Both the position numbers and the translations under genes were made by a program. Below are positions 42,406 to 52,618 of a DNA stretch of 64,000 nt, piece after piece; the stretch's first letter is position 1, and the number at the start of each line of letters is the position of its first letter. The DNA comes from Lactarius indigo (Eukaryota > Basidiomycota > Agaricomycetes > Russulales > Russulaceae), in the NCBI GenBank assembly GCA_025766275.1, contig JAFKAC010000044.1, forward strand, positions 372,001 to 436,000, given 5' to 3'. The notes under the pieces are model-generated. The model saw only the letters and a program-made list of their open reading frames with translations. It was not told the origin of the DNA and did not search any database.

Positions 42406-42641
42406 AGCAGTCCTAGCTCACCCCCCCCCCTAACACGTCACATGACATCACGTGACTCATCGCGCGCACAAACTCGGACCTTAACTTGCCATATAACATT
42501 TTGGGAAATTAATTATGTAATTAAGTCACGTGACCAGTACATGAAAAGTAGTACACAATGTACACGACGCGATTTGAATCCCCGATTCCCCAAATGCCCC
42601 CCACCTCAAATGACGACTTTGCCCCCCTGCCCGAGAGCCAG
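42406..42641 (+). repeat. MULE left terminal inverted repeat
   Basis: Inverted match of 47851-48086. It contains a C10 run and its own ATG (42558) reading MYTTRFESPIPQMPP, the same peptide that starts the transposase in the right repeat. Here the frame stops soon after the repeat ends. Confidence 0.93.
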
Positions 42642-43023
42642 CCACTTGGCCTGATTGATTGATTAAGGTGTCCTTGTGCGCTTTATGAATTTAATTTTTT
42701 TGTTTTGTTTTTTTTGGAAAGCAGTGGGGTGAGTTCGTATCGGGCCGGGCCGCAGCGCGGCGAAATGCTAAGTCGATAGATAATTATGGAGCTTGGCCCC
42801 TTCATGTTCGCCCCACGCATTCGCCTTGCTGCTGCCTCGCTCTCTTGCCTCTCACCGACCCCCACCGCCCTCTCACTCCCTCAACAATTCTGTGGTGATT
42901 AAATTAGAGCAGTGACGAGGCTGAGAAGTGGAGAGAGAGAAGCAGCAGGTGAGTAAGATCTCTGCCCTGGTTTCGGTGTCTGACTACGTCTTGTATTCTT
43001 CCAACGCACGTCAACGAGCCACG

Positions 43024-43310
43024 TTCACTACGACTTCGCTGGCCCAGGTCCATATCCCACCGTTGTTCTCTCATGACTCACCGCTGTTGCTGCACTGTCG
43101 CATTCACTACGAGTTCGCTGGCCCAGGTCCATACCCCACCGTTGTTCTCTCATGACTTACCTCTGTCACTGCACTGTCGCGTTCGCCACGACTTCGCTGG
43201 CCCAGGTCCATACCCCACCATTGTTCTCTCACGACTCACCGCTGCCGCTGCACTGTCGCGTTCACTACGAGTTCGCTGGCCCAGGTCCATACCCCACCGT
43301 TGTTCTCCCA
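43024..43310 (+). repeat. Tandem repeat of about 78 bp, four copies, within the MULE
   Basis: Four copies of a unit containing TTCGCTGGCCCAGGTCCATA and CACCGTTGTTCTC. No protein is recognised. Confidence 0.8.
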
Positions 43311-43536
43311 CGGGCTACCGCTGCAATATTCTTACCCGGTGCGGATATCAGTAAGTCCCTTTGCGTCCCTCTTCTGAGTGACGCTCCTGTCGTTCTCACC
43401 CCGCCCATCAAATGCCCTTCCTCGCCCCTCGATAGTCGATACCTCGCCGGCATTGTCTATCTCAAACCCCTCCCGGTGCTGTCGCCCCCTCGGCCGTTCT
43501 CCTTCTCAGTCCAAAGGCCGCTCACGGTCAATTTGC

Positions 43537-43890
43537 GTACGTGACACATTGCCTGGCAATCACGTACTTTTTAATCATCTCTTTCTAGTCTCTTTCGTTG
43601 CTCGTTCGATTCCCCTTCGAACCAGAGACCGCTCATGGTCATTTTACGTATGTGATACGCTGCCTGGTAATCACGTACTCTTTAATTATCTTTTCCTTTT
43701 CTTTTCTAGTCTCTTTCGTCGTTTGCTGGACTCCCCTTCAAACCAAAGACCGCTCATGGTCAATTTGCGTACGTGACACGCTGCCTGGTAATCACGTACT
43801 CTCTAATTATCTCTTTCTCTTTCTTTTCTAGTCTCTTTTGTCGTTCGCTGGACTCCCCTTCAAACCAAAGACCGCTCACGGTCAATTTGC
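43537..43890 (+). repeat. Exon-intron tandem repeat within the MULE (three introns, 59-nt exons)
   Basis: Introns at 43537-43588 (52 nt), 43648-43709 (62 nt) and 43769-43831 (63 nt) each have GTACGTG or GTATGTG donors, a TTTAATYAT or CTCTAATTAT branch site and a TTTCTAG acceptor. The exons between and after them (43589-43647, 43710-43768, 43832-43890) are all exactly 59 nt and near-identical. After the last exon the donor is changed to ATCCGTG. No coding frame is recognised. Confidence 0.7.
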
Positions 43891-44217
43891 ATCCGTGACA
43901 CTTATATTACTTTACTCTTCGAGAGTTCATAGGACTTGGCGTACTATTGTTTATTCCATTATCTTTTCTTTTCTTTTTTCTTTGTGGGCTCACGGGACTT
44001 AGCGTACTATTGTTTATTCATGGGGAGCAGGGTCTTGTCGCATTATGCCCACGCTTGTCTCATCCCGTACAAGTAACTTACGTGTCGTTCACCGTGTGCC
44101 GTGTTATGAGTCAAGTAATTTCAGCCGCGGGTATATTTATGACTAAAAATATGTCGGAGAACATCCGGCACATAAGGAAGTATACTGTATTACTTAAAAT
44201 TTGAGCCATGTGTTGTA

Positions 44218-47200
44218 TCAGGTGTCGCGATCACGGCATGGACGTGATCGATAAAATAGTGCACTCGCGGTTGACCTTTCCCATGTCAACGGGGAGGCAA
44301 CCCGACTTGAATTCAAACGTCTTTCTCGACTAAGACAGTTTTGCGCGAGCTTGAGGAACCCGGCACCCTCCTTTTCCAGCGTCCTCAAAAACCGGTGGTC
44401 TTGAAACTTGACTTGGTATTCGAGGCCGTCGCAGAATTCTCGGATGATGTGTATGTAATTTTCCATTTCTTCTTTAACTGTCTTTTTCTCAATGTTGCCT
44501 CCAGTATCGATCAGTGCGTCGTCGTCGTCGTCGTCGGACTGAGGACCCGAGTCGTCCACTTCGTTTCCGGCTGTGTTCAGTCGAGTATATACCTTATCGT
44601 CGCCATCGCCATCACTGGTCGTTGAACGATCTTCCTCGATTCTCGCTGCGGCCGTTGCAAGGGGCTTGAGGGAGGGATGGGACCAAAAAGGTGAGGTCCG
44701 GTTTCGTGTTACTTCGAGGAAAAACCGAGGGTCGACCGGGTGGAATTGCTGAACTAAATGCTTGCATATCAGGAATCGACTCACGATGAAGTGTGGGCAC
44801 GTGCAAACAAATCGTTTGACGTCCGGTCGGTATCTCTCGTTTAATGGCATTGTAATTGGTGTTCTCATGGCTTTTTTCCACTCAGCCTTGAAGTCCTTTC
44901 TCCACTTAGGCAGTTCGCGAAAGCGGCCAATGTCGTTGAATACGACTTCGATTTTTCGGTAGTATGTCGGCGCGAGTTTCGTAAGCAAGACCCACGCGAG
45001 TAAGTCGAGGCGGGGCAGACTGAAATGGCTGAGATAGTCTTCCTTCACGCGCCGCCAACTACACAAGATTCGAAAGGTGAGTAACACATTCTTGCTATCA
45101 AATAGAGGGTTGCTCATTACTCACTGTGCCTCGACAAACATTGTCGTTTTTAGGCATGGTATCTCCCTTGGGTCTGCGCTCCGTGCCCACAGCTCCCACC
45201 TCCCGCGCCGATACCAGTTTTCCCACAGGTAGGCCCATAAGTTCGGCAAGTCGTGGAAAACACAAAACTGATATGTTTGCTTCACAGCCCATGCCTTAAT
45301 CCCTTCGGGGGTCGGAGCCGAATACCCCGGGATAAGCGGGTGCACACAGAAATGGCGCTCCATCATATCGACAATGGCTGCGCGTTGTTCGACCGGGCAA
45401 AAGGTGCGTTGTCCGGTCGCTGTCTCTTCGTCAGGGCCTGACTCAACTTCGACGATCGGACCAGGTTTACGAATCATCGAAGCGGCGGGGATTCGGATTG
45501 TAAGTTTCTTATTTTCTTTTTCTTTTGTTTCCGCGACCTGAACCCCACCATCCCAAGCAGGACCGCGAGCCCGTGGACTGGGACAACCGCCAGCAAGTGT
45601 GGGCGCGCCTGCGTTATCCCCTACACCCACGGCATGACGCAAAAGGACTTCCGACGACACAAAGCGGCTGCTTGTAGGTGTGTCAGCTCCTGGCTTTTCT
45701 CCCACATCCGTGAGTGAACGCGCAGGAACCGGCAGCGATTCAGGGCGACCACATGCAAGTGGTCCATTCGCGCTTCCTCCTGGGCCCATGATTGAGTGTG
45801 CAATGGTGTTCAGCAGCGCGAGGCAGGCGTCGGTAAGTATTGGCCCACTCAGGTTCCCCTCCGCGTCCGTGTCTGATCGGGCATGTCTTTCTAGCAACTC
45901 GGGGCGGATGACGACAAGCGTCGACTTACCAGGGTTTCCTCCCATGCTCAAGATCGATCGTGCAAGGTTTTCCAGCACTGTTAGGTGAGTGACAGCAAGT
46001 GTCGGCTTGCCTGCGTTCCCTTCCACATCTGTATCTGAGTGTGCACATTTTTCAGCAGTTCGGGATGAGCGACGGCAAGTGTCGGCTCACCTGCTTTCCC
46101 TCCCACACCCTCAACCAAACGAGCAAGGTTCTCTGGTGATCCACGGCAACTGTTCGCGTTCTGAACACCTTGGCTACCCTCTAGGTTTCGACTGCTCTGG
46201 CTTAGGGCGGGAATGCGAAGCTTAATAGAATTAGGACCTCCACTGGTCAGTGCTGTGTTCGCGTTCTTGCTTTGTACATCTCGCTCATGGATCTCTCCGG
46301 GAACACTTCCTTCACAGTCATTTGGATCCACGCGGCCGTAGGGTTTGAAGGTGAGGTCGATGAATGGGTATTCGCGTGCAGCCCGATGACCATTATATGG
46401 TGAGGTGGGTAGGTTTCCTTTAAGCCGCCTTTTGATTGCTTCACGCTGATGCCACCAACAGAGTTGGTGTTTTGCCTCTGGCCAAACACGTTGACTCGCA
46501 CCAATTTCGGCCATGTCTTTGTCTGTGTGGACAAACTTCGGGAACACGCCGTATTCATCACGCAAGATTGTTGCCCAAGCCTCTAGTGCCCTGGTACGTT
46601 TTTGGTCTTCTACTGAGGTAGCCGTCGTCAAGAGACAATATGACAGTGGGAATCCAGCATTGTCATACTCTCCGAGGATGGTATATAGCTCGAGGTGTTT
46701 AGAATTCGTATTGTCTATTTTTTTTTTGTTAGCGCATCTATATCTGACGCTTGATGTGTTTCTTACAGGTAGCATCCATTCCGATTTCGACAATTGTTCC
46801 GCGAAGTGCCATCATTATCTTCGTCATCACCCATGCGACTTGCTCAACACCTTCCATTGCTGGAAGATTAAGGATGGCCGCGTCGTCTTTGAGCTCTTCT
46901 AGAAGGGTTCTTACTGAAGGTAATTGTTGTGTACCTCGTTTCCAGAGTGTCTCGCTCATTGTTGTCCAGGCCGCGTGAACCTGATTAGTGGTTATCGACG
47001 GGTACGTGAATTGAACCTTTTTTGAGATTTCATTTGGGCATGACCACTCTATGTTTTCTCGTATCAGTGCAGCAGCTTCGGGGGGTAGTGCGACATCATA
47101 GTATGGTGTGTGTCCCATGTGGTGTTCAAGCCAGATGGTAATTGTGTGTGTATTTTCTTCGCTTTTCGGATTTGTGCGACATGATATATTCAACTTGCTT

Positions 47201-47934
47201 TTGCAGCTGTAGCGGTGCATGCCCACAGTGTCTCTGTGTTTTGCTCCTTCCTTCTGACTCGGTCGGGCCACCTGCTTTCCGTGTTTATCCTGGCAACACC
47301 AGTGTCGTGTTTTATGGCCATTTTTCAGTGATTGGTTATCTTTGACGCTATTCGGGTATGTTATTCTTTTTCTTTTAGCATTCGGAACTTCTCTCACGTG
47401 AAGCGGTAGCCAGTGGCCTTCCATATCTCATACGCAGTTGCTTGAACTTGGGCCCTATTGGAGATCAATGGATCTGCGGGTAAGTCACAACTTCCATGAA
47501 AAAAAATCCAGTCAGTTGACTTGAATACGCTTTTTAGCTTCTTTAAGATTGCATCCTTGTCCTTAAACTGGACAGGGACATTTTCCTAGGTAATTTGACG
47601 GGTAAGAGTCCTTTTAAAACACAGATAAGTTTCTACTCACTTTACTTGGCTCTGTATCACTTCCGACATAGATGTATTCAATGGGGTTACTGCTGCCTGG
47701 AGCTACAGCTGGTGAGCGGTGTAGACCTTCATCTGCTTTCTCTCGTTTCCGCTTCTTTTGCATGCTAAGTTTGCTGATGCCTCGGCATTTCTCACAGGTC
47801 TTGTATTGGTAGCCAATTGGAAGGGCAGCCTTGCACTTTGATTGGGTACACTGGCTCTCGGGCAGGGGGGCGAAGTCGTCATTTGAGGTGGGGGGCATTT
47901 GGGGAATCGGGGATTCAAATCGTGTCGCGTACAT
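44218..47934 (-). CDS. MULE transposase (DDE, SWIM zinc finger), with a frame break
   Basis: The gene starts at ATG 47934, inside the right inverted repeat. Exon 1 has a zinc-binding C-X-C cluster (ALPIGYQYKTCEKC). Exon 2 includes DLPADPLISNRAQVQATAYE. Exon 3 has HMGHTPYYDVALPPEAAALI and ends at the first catalytic Asp (EIGMDAT). After an intron near 46735-46775 it continues with SKHLELYTILGEYDNAGFPL and the second Asp (FVHTDKDMAEIGAS), then KHQLCWWHQREAIKRRL. A low-complexity linker follows, then VKRFVCTCPHFIVSRFLICK with H (SWIM finger, about 44760-44820), and an acidic C-terminus ending at 44218. Introns with GT-AG fit at about 47587-47641, 47345-47395 and 45066-45122. One base is out of register near 46035, in the linker. 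Confidence 0.85.
45640..46170 (-). repeat. Degenerate repeat in the transposase linker
   Basis: About five units of 33-35 codons resembling GNPGKSTLVVIRPELLERHA. The frame differs on the two sides of about 46035, so either a base was lost in the repeats or a splice removes it. Confidence 0.6.
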
Positions 47935-48086
47935 TGTGTACTACTTTTCATGTACTGGTCACGTGACTTAATTACATAATTAATTTCCCAAAATGTTATA
48001 TGGCAAGTTAAGGTCCGAGTTTGTGCGCGCGATGAGTCACGTGATGTCATGTGACGTGTTAGGGGGGGGGGTGAGCTGGGACAGCT
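47851..48086 (-). repeat. MULE right terminal inverted repeat
   Basis: Inverted match of 42406-42641; contains the transposase start codon and presumably its promoter. Confidence 0.93.
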
Positions 48087-48095
48087 CCCGATGAC
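48087..48095. repeat. Target-site duplication of the MULE, right
   Basis: CCCGATGAC, as at 42397-42405. Confidence 0.92.
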
Positions 48096-48289
48096 AGAGG
48101 TATTCTACTACGCTGTTTGGTTCTACTCGTGGCCACTCGCGTTTCTCAAATATCCCAGTGCCGATGCTCCGACCCTTCTTCCACCCCTCTCGTTTATACT
48201 TCGTCATAGGACGAAACAGCCAGCTCGACAGCATTCAGCCTCTCAAAAGAAACCAAACCTGCTCCTCAAGTAATACAGTATGTGCCCGG

Positions 48290-49420
48290 TTTTCATCGCT
48301 CAGGACAATGTGGCTAACCTCGCGCTGGTGCGGAACTCAAAAAGGATCCAGCTGCGGCGCACAACAAAGTCCCCTACTGTAGCGCAGATGCTCTGTGCGT
48401 CCATCCGAGTCCAGCTTACACGCAGACCTAGCTACCGATTCGTTCCTCCCAGTCTCCTCCGCGCGGCCCACGGCACGAAGTTGCAATGGTGACGCCTGCG
48501 CTGATGATTTTGTCGCTTGCGTGGCTAACAGCGTCTGCCACCAGCGTCTGCCACCACGCACGACATACCGCTCGCTGTATAGGAACGAGTCTCTGTCGGG
48601 AGCGGCAACGTGAAAGGGCACCACATCCGCACTTGTGCAAGGTCACCAACAAGGCAGGCATTGTGCTGCTCGTGCTTGATCCGCACGACACGACCGGGGC
48701 TGCAGCAAGCAGGTCGAGGTGCAGGTTTGAGGTGAAGGACAAGCGGCTCATGTTTGTGCTCAACAAGATTGGTGCGTAGCCATTGTCACCATCCCTCCAC
48801 TTTCCTATATTCTTGGATAGACCCACTGCCGCGCGAGAACGCTCAGGGATTCGCTGAAGGACCTTAGCCCTGTGACCCCTCCAATGCCTTCCCCCCTGGG
48901 CCCGGACCAACCTCTGCTTTGGCACTGCACCGGCGATCTCCTTCGCCTTTTCGAGGCGTCCAGAACAAGACCAGCGGGACATGGCGCTACATTGTCGGGT
49001 GTCGTCGGCCTCCGAACATCGGCAAGGCAGACTAATCCACGCCCTCAAGCGCGTAAGGTGGGCCACCTTATTTATTTTTTTGTGCCCACTCAATGGTGGA
49101 TATTGTTAAGACTCGCGCATGGAAGTGGGTTCCGTGGCGTCCCAGCTGGAGGGACATGCAAAGGAGTACTCTGTTTGGCTCGAGCGCGTCTTGCGAATAG
49201 TTGACTCTTCCGATAGCATCATTGACAGCGACAAGGGGACACAGGGACGAAAAGCGGTTTTCTGTGCTTCTGCGCAACATTGTCAAATCGGAAGATCTCA
49301 ACGACCCAACCTCCGATGATGCGTTCTGTCGTTCTGTGCTCTTCCTCCCATCTCGGCTCCGCTCTAATGCTTCTCTACCGGATGTCGCGGAGATACTCGC
49401 ACGCATACAAGCCTCTACGG
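48290..49420 (+). pseudogene. Decayed circularly permuted nucleolar GTPase (NUG1/GNL3-like), best copy
   Basis: In order on the plus strand, in shifting frames, are IVLLVLDPHD (compare VLDARDP, about 48655-48690), EVKDKRLMFVLNKIG (G4, about 48730-48775), a GVVGLPNIGK-like G1 remnant (about 48990-49025), SVASQLEGHAKEYSVWLERV with LRIVDSS (about 49130-49210), and a LLRNIVKSEDLNDPT segment (about 49265-49315). The order G4 before G1 is the hallmark of permuted GTPases. Introns are still visible (GTGCGTAGCC at 48774). Frame changes and the missing S after GK mark a pseudogene. Confidence 0.72.
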
Positions 49421-49479
49421 CCAGCATCCTAATGTGCCCAGGATCCTGGAGAGAACTGTTCTTCAAGTGCTAAGGTTTG

Positions 49480-50125
49480 TTTGGAAACCGGCATCGTCAC
49501 GCATCACCAGTGTCGTTGATACTGTCGTATCTGTGATTCTCGTTCGGAGACACAGAAGGGCGGTGAATAGCCACCCCATCAAGTCTATCCCTAGGGTAAG
49601 GGCCGACGCATGCTTTGTGAAACGTATTTCCATCATTGCGATTATGCTATCTCTTCAGAGACGGCAATTTGTGGATGCTAGCTCAGTCTCCCCTCGAGCG
49701 AGCGACGGTCCCTTTTACTTCTTTTGGGTGTACTGTATATTGCGATACTTGCTATTTCCCTCATTTGTCAATTCGACCCTGTCAATTCGTCATCTAACTA
49801 TCTATCTAATAGAATGCCTATCCCTAGATTCCTGTTCTGGTCTGAACGTACAGTGTTGGAGGAAATGAAAGAAATTGGGCCTGCCTATCATGCTGTGGAC
49901 TCTTGATACTATGACGTGGATCTTTTCTATAATCTCCCTTCTGACAAGTACGATTGTTGGAGGGGCAGATGCTAGGATTACGACTCTGCCCGGGGACATG
50001 ATGGACATTGATTCGGCGACCGTTGCGTATCCGTACCGCGGACCGTACGGATTGATTGTAGCAATGGCGTAGGGGAACTAATAGCAAGATTTCGATGCGA
50101 GTGAGTCGCACTAGAATTAATAAAG
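49480..50125. other. Intergenic sequence, no gene seen
   Basis: Several short frames, none with a recognisable domain or a duplicate elsewhere in the window. Confidence 0.4.
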
Positions 50126-50129
50126 CCAC

Positions 50130-51593
50130 ATGACTTCGTCAACGAAGCGCATTTCATCATCTAAGTCATCCGAGTCTAAGTCGTCTGCTGTCTGCCAATA
50201 GTCGTGGACTATTGGTGCCCCAATCATATCGACGAAGAGTCGATGACTCACAATTTACATCCCGGGCTGGGTTGTGCAAGTTTTCAACACACGTCAGACT
50301 ATTGTGGACTTGGGCTGATTGTCGCCCCACGCCTTTCATTTCCTGGTCATCCGACGATAGGACTCGGATGGGAGACCGTCGCCGAATTCTCTTGATAACC
50401 ATTGCGACTTCTCTCCAGCGTAGCCAGTCGCTATTGTGTAATACCGTGACCGATGGGCGCTAATTTGATAAAGCTGTTGATCTTCACCGTCAAGGTCTCC
50501 GTCGCAAGCGATTCGGAGGTGTTGACCCAGGTGCAGTATTCAGCCCTCTCTCCCTCAACTATCATGCAATCCGCGACTATTATCGAAAATGTCAAGACAG
50601 ATAGGAAGTCGGTACCATTTAGAAGCTGAGTTGTTGTTTCTACTCACCCACGCGATCATACTACAGATTTCGTATCTTGGCAGTTGGTCGGGTTAGTCAC
50701 TTTCCGTCGTCTTCTTCCATCGTCGCACCCACACATATCTACTTTCAGTCCGGCGTTGGAAAGTCATCCCTGATCAATCGTATACTCGGTATCGACACAG
50801 CGGTAGGAAGTTATTATTCCGGGTTAACGACGACCAATCGCCCTACCACAGCCTGTTTCCCACCTCGTAGTCGGCCAATCGGATATCAGGCGAGAATATG
50901 TCTCACCAAGAAACACGAAATTCGTTCTACACGATTCTGAAGGCTTCGAACCCGGAGATCTCACGAAGTTCGATATTGTGTGTGATTTTATTTTGGAACG
51001 ATCAAAAATGGAAAATCCAGAGGACCGAGTCCATGGTATATGGTGCGCATATCCACCTTGTACCTTACGGGTCATATCTCACCATCATCAGGCTCTGCAC
51101 AGAGACACCCCCTGCCGGAGGTCGTGTGTTTGAGAGAGGAGACGAGTTGTTAGTGAAATTTGCCCATGAGAACCAAGGTACGTTTCGACCTTCCGTCTTC
51201 TTACAACCATACACTTCGATCGATCAGTGATTATCAACCAGTCCCCCTTGTGATTGTGTTCACTCAGTACGACCGACTAGTACGAACAAAGAAAGCCGAG
51301 ATAGAAGAGGACGAGGGGATAAAAGACCCTGACCCTGTCCGGTACGAGGAAGATGCCCGGAGAGCGTATGAGAAATGTCTGTACCTCGTCAAGAGGACAA
51401 TTGAGGGGTACCTCAAGGTTCCAATGCCGTATTATGCCAAAGTCTCAGGTATATTATTATATTCGTTCCGTAGTGCTATCTGGTTATTGACTGTTCGCTA
51501 GTTCGTCCGAGATACCCTGCGGAAGTCACAGATCTCGTCAGGGCTACAGTTGATGTTATTAATGATAGAATGATTCAAACGCGTGGTCATTGA
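50130..51593 (+). CDS. P-loop GTPase gene (gene 3), N-terminus degenerate
   Basis: Core exons: 50667-50691 (FRILAVGR), 50749-50802 (SGVGKSSLINRILGIDTA, G1), an exon ending 51042 (KFVLHDSEGFEPGD, G3), 51092-51177, 51242-51448 (VPLVIVFTQYDRLVRTKK, G4) and 51502-51593, ending at TGA. All have GT-AG junctions and continuous frame except the junction entering the G3 exon, which I could not resolve. An ATG at 50130 begins a Ser/Lys-rich frame, but the segment before the P-loop contains stops where gene 4 has ENTIDDILKAVERSV. It also lacks the C-terminal helical domain of gene 4. It may be a truncated gene or pseudogene with an intact G domain. Confidence 0.65.
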
Positions 51594-51735
51594 ATAACGT
51601 GGGTGATTACCCAACCGGAAAATTTCCCGGTCAACATCGACGCTCACACCTCTGGCACGCAGGCTCAATTCACACTTTTGGAATATCATTCACGTATATT
51701 CTCCTCTGTAAAGCAAGGGCATGGGTTGTATGTAT

Positions 51736-52312
51736 CTCAGTGTTCCGCAGCAATGTAGAGTAGTTTGATACCAAGCGCATCGTCCTGGAAAAGCAAACGC
51801 GAGTGCAGATATTTGGTAACGGCATCAGGCTCGACCCTCCGAATATCTATTTTTGGTAAGAAAACAATCGTCATTGTTGACGGCTGGGGTAGGAAAAAGT
51901 GGAAAGGTTTTGATTTGCTGAAGATCCCTGCGCCTGCAAGGACAGCTGGGGTTTGACCAAGTTATCCTGCTTTTCGAATCCGTCTTGATAAACTCGCTCC
52001 TTTTTTTTTTGTCCCATAGTGCTTCACTGCCTGCACTCATATCTGGTGATAATCGGATCGCGTCCATTACTATAGTAGTATATAGGAACGAGTACCCGCA
52101 CCTTTTACACATAGTACCTAGTACCGGTATTGGTAACCAAGTTGGTAACCATATTCTCGACCTCTGGTACTAGTAACTTGGGATATACCATGAAAGCGCC
52201 ATGCTTCTTCGAGACCGATCACCGTGACCGTGTTGTTCACTAGCACTGGGTCATATGGACCGAATGAAACCAAAGACATGGCCCTCAAATGTGAGGCTGT
52301 GCAGGCTCTCAT
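51736..52312 (-). CDS. Hypothetical protein gene, unrecognised
   Basis: A likely first exon starts at ATG 52312 (SFGPYDPVLVNNTVTVIGLE) with a GTATATCC donor. A terminal frame ends near 51737 (KYLHSRLLFQDDALGIKLLY, stop TGA). The ending resembles, loosely, the FKDDAGVKY segment in the N-terminal exons of gene 1. Intermediate exons are not resolved and the function is unknown. Confidence 0.4.
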
Positions 52313-52618
52313 ACCATGTGCATTTTGGTGGCAATTGCTCTTTCGTGTATAGCGTAGCGTTGACTGTGCGAGGTAACGCTTGGCGTGGGAAATTGGGAAA
52401 CGAACTCAGTGATAGTCACGTGCATAGGCTATGAGCCCTATATGGCGCCTGGGCCGAAAAAGGCTATGAAAAGCGGTTTGTATGCAGTGAGTTGCAGTGG
52501 ACACCGCGGAATACAAGTGTTGGGTTTGAACCACACGACTCGGAGGCGTGGCACCACGTCTTGACCTTCCTTCGAATCCTCCCCTCTGCCCTCTTATCCA
52601 CGTTCTTCTCAACTTATA

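Larger units (their letters stand above)
42406..48086 (-). mobile_element. Mutator-like element (MULE) with 236-bp terminal inverted repeats
   Basis: The 5,681-bp element is bounded by a 9-bp duplication (CCCGATGAC) and by inverted repeats at 42406-42641 and 47851-48086. The ends read AGCWGTCC. A transposase gene with DDE and SWIM features occupies the right two thirds on the minus strand. The left part (42.7-44.1 kb) holds tandem repeats that include exon-intron units. The two inverted repeats are very similar, which suggests a fairly recent insertion. Confidence 0.95.

Noticed and set aside
43024..43310. Treating the 78-bp tandem repeat as another microexon array
   Set aside because: A CCCAG acceptor-like site is present, but the following GTCCAT is a poor donor and no exon of constant length can be defined.
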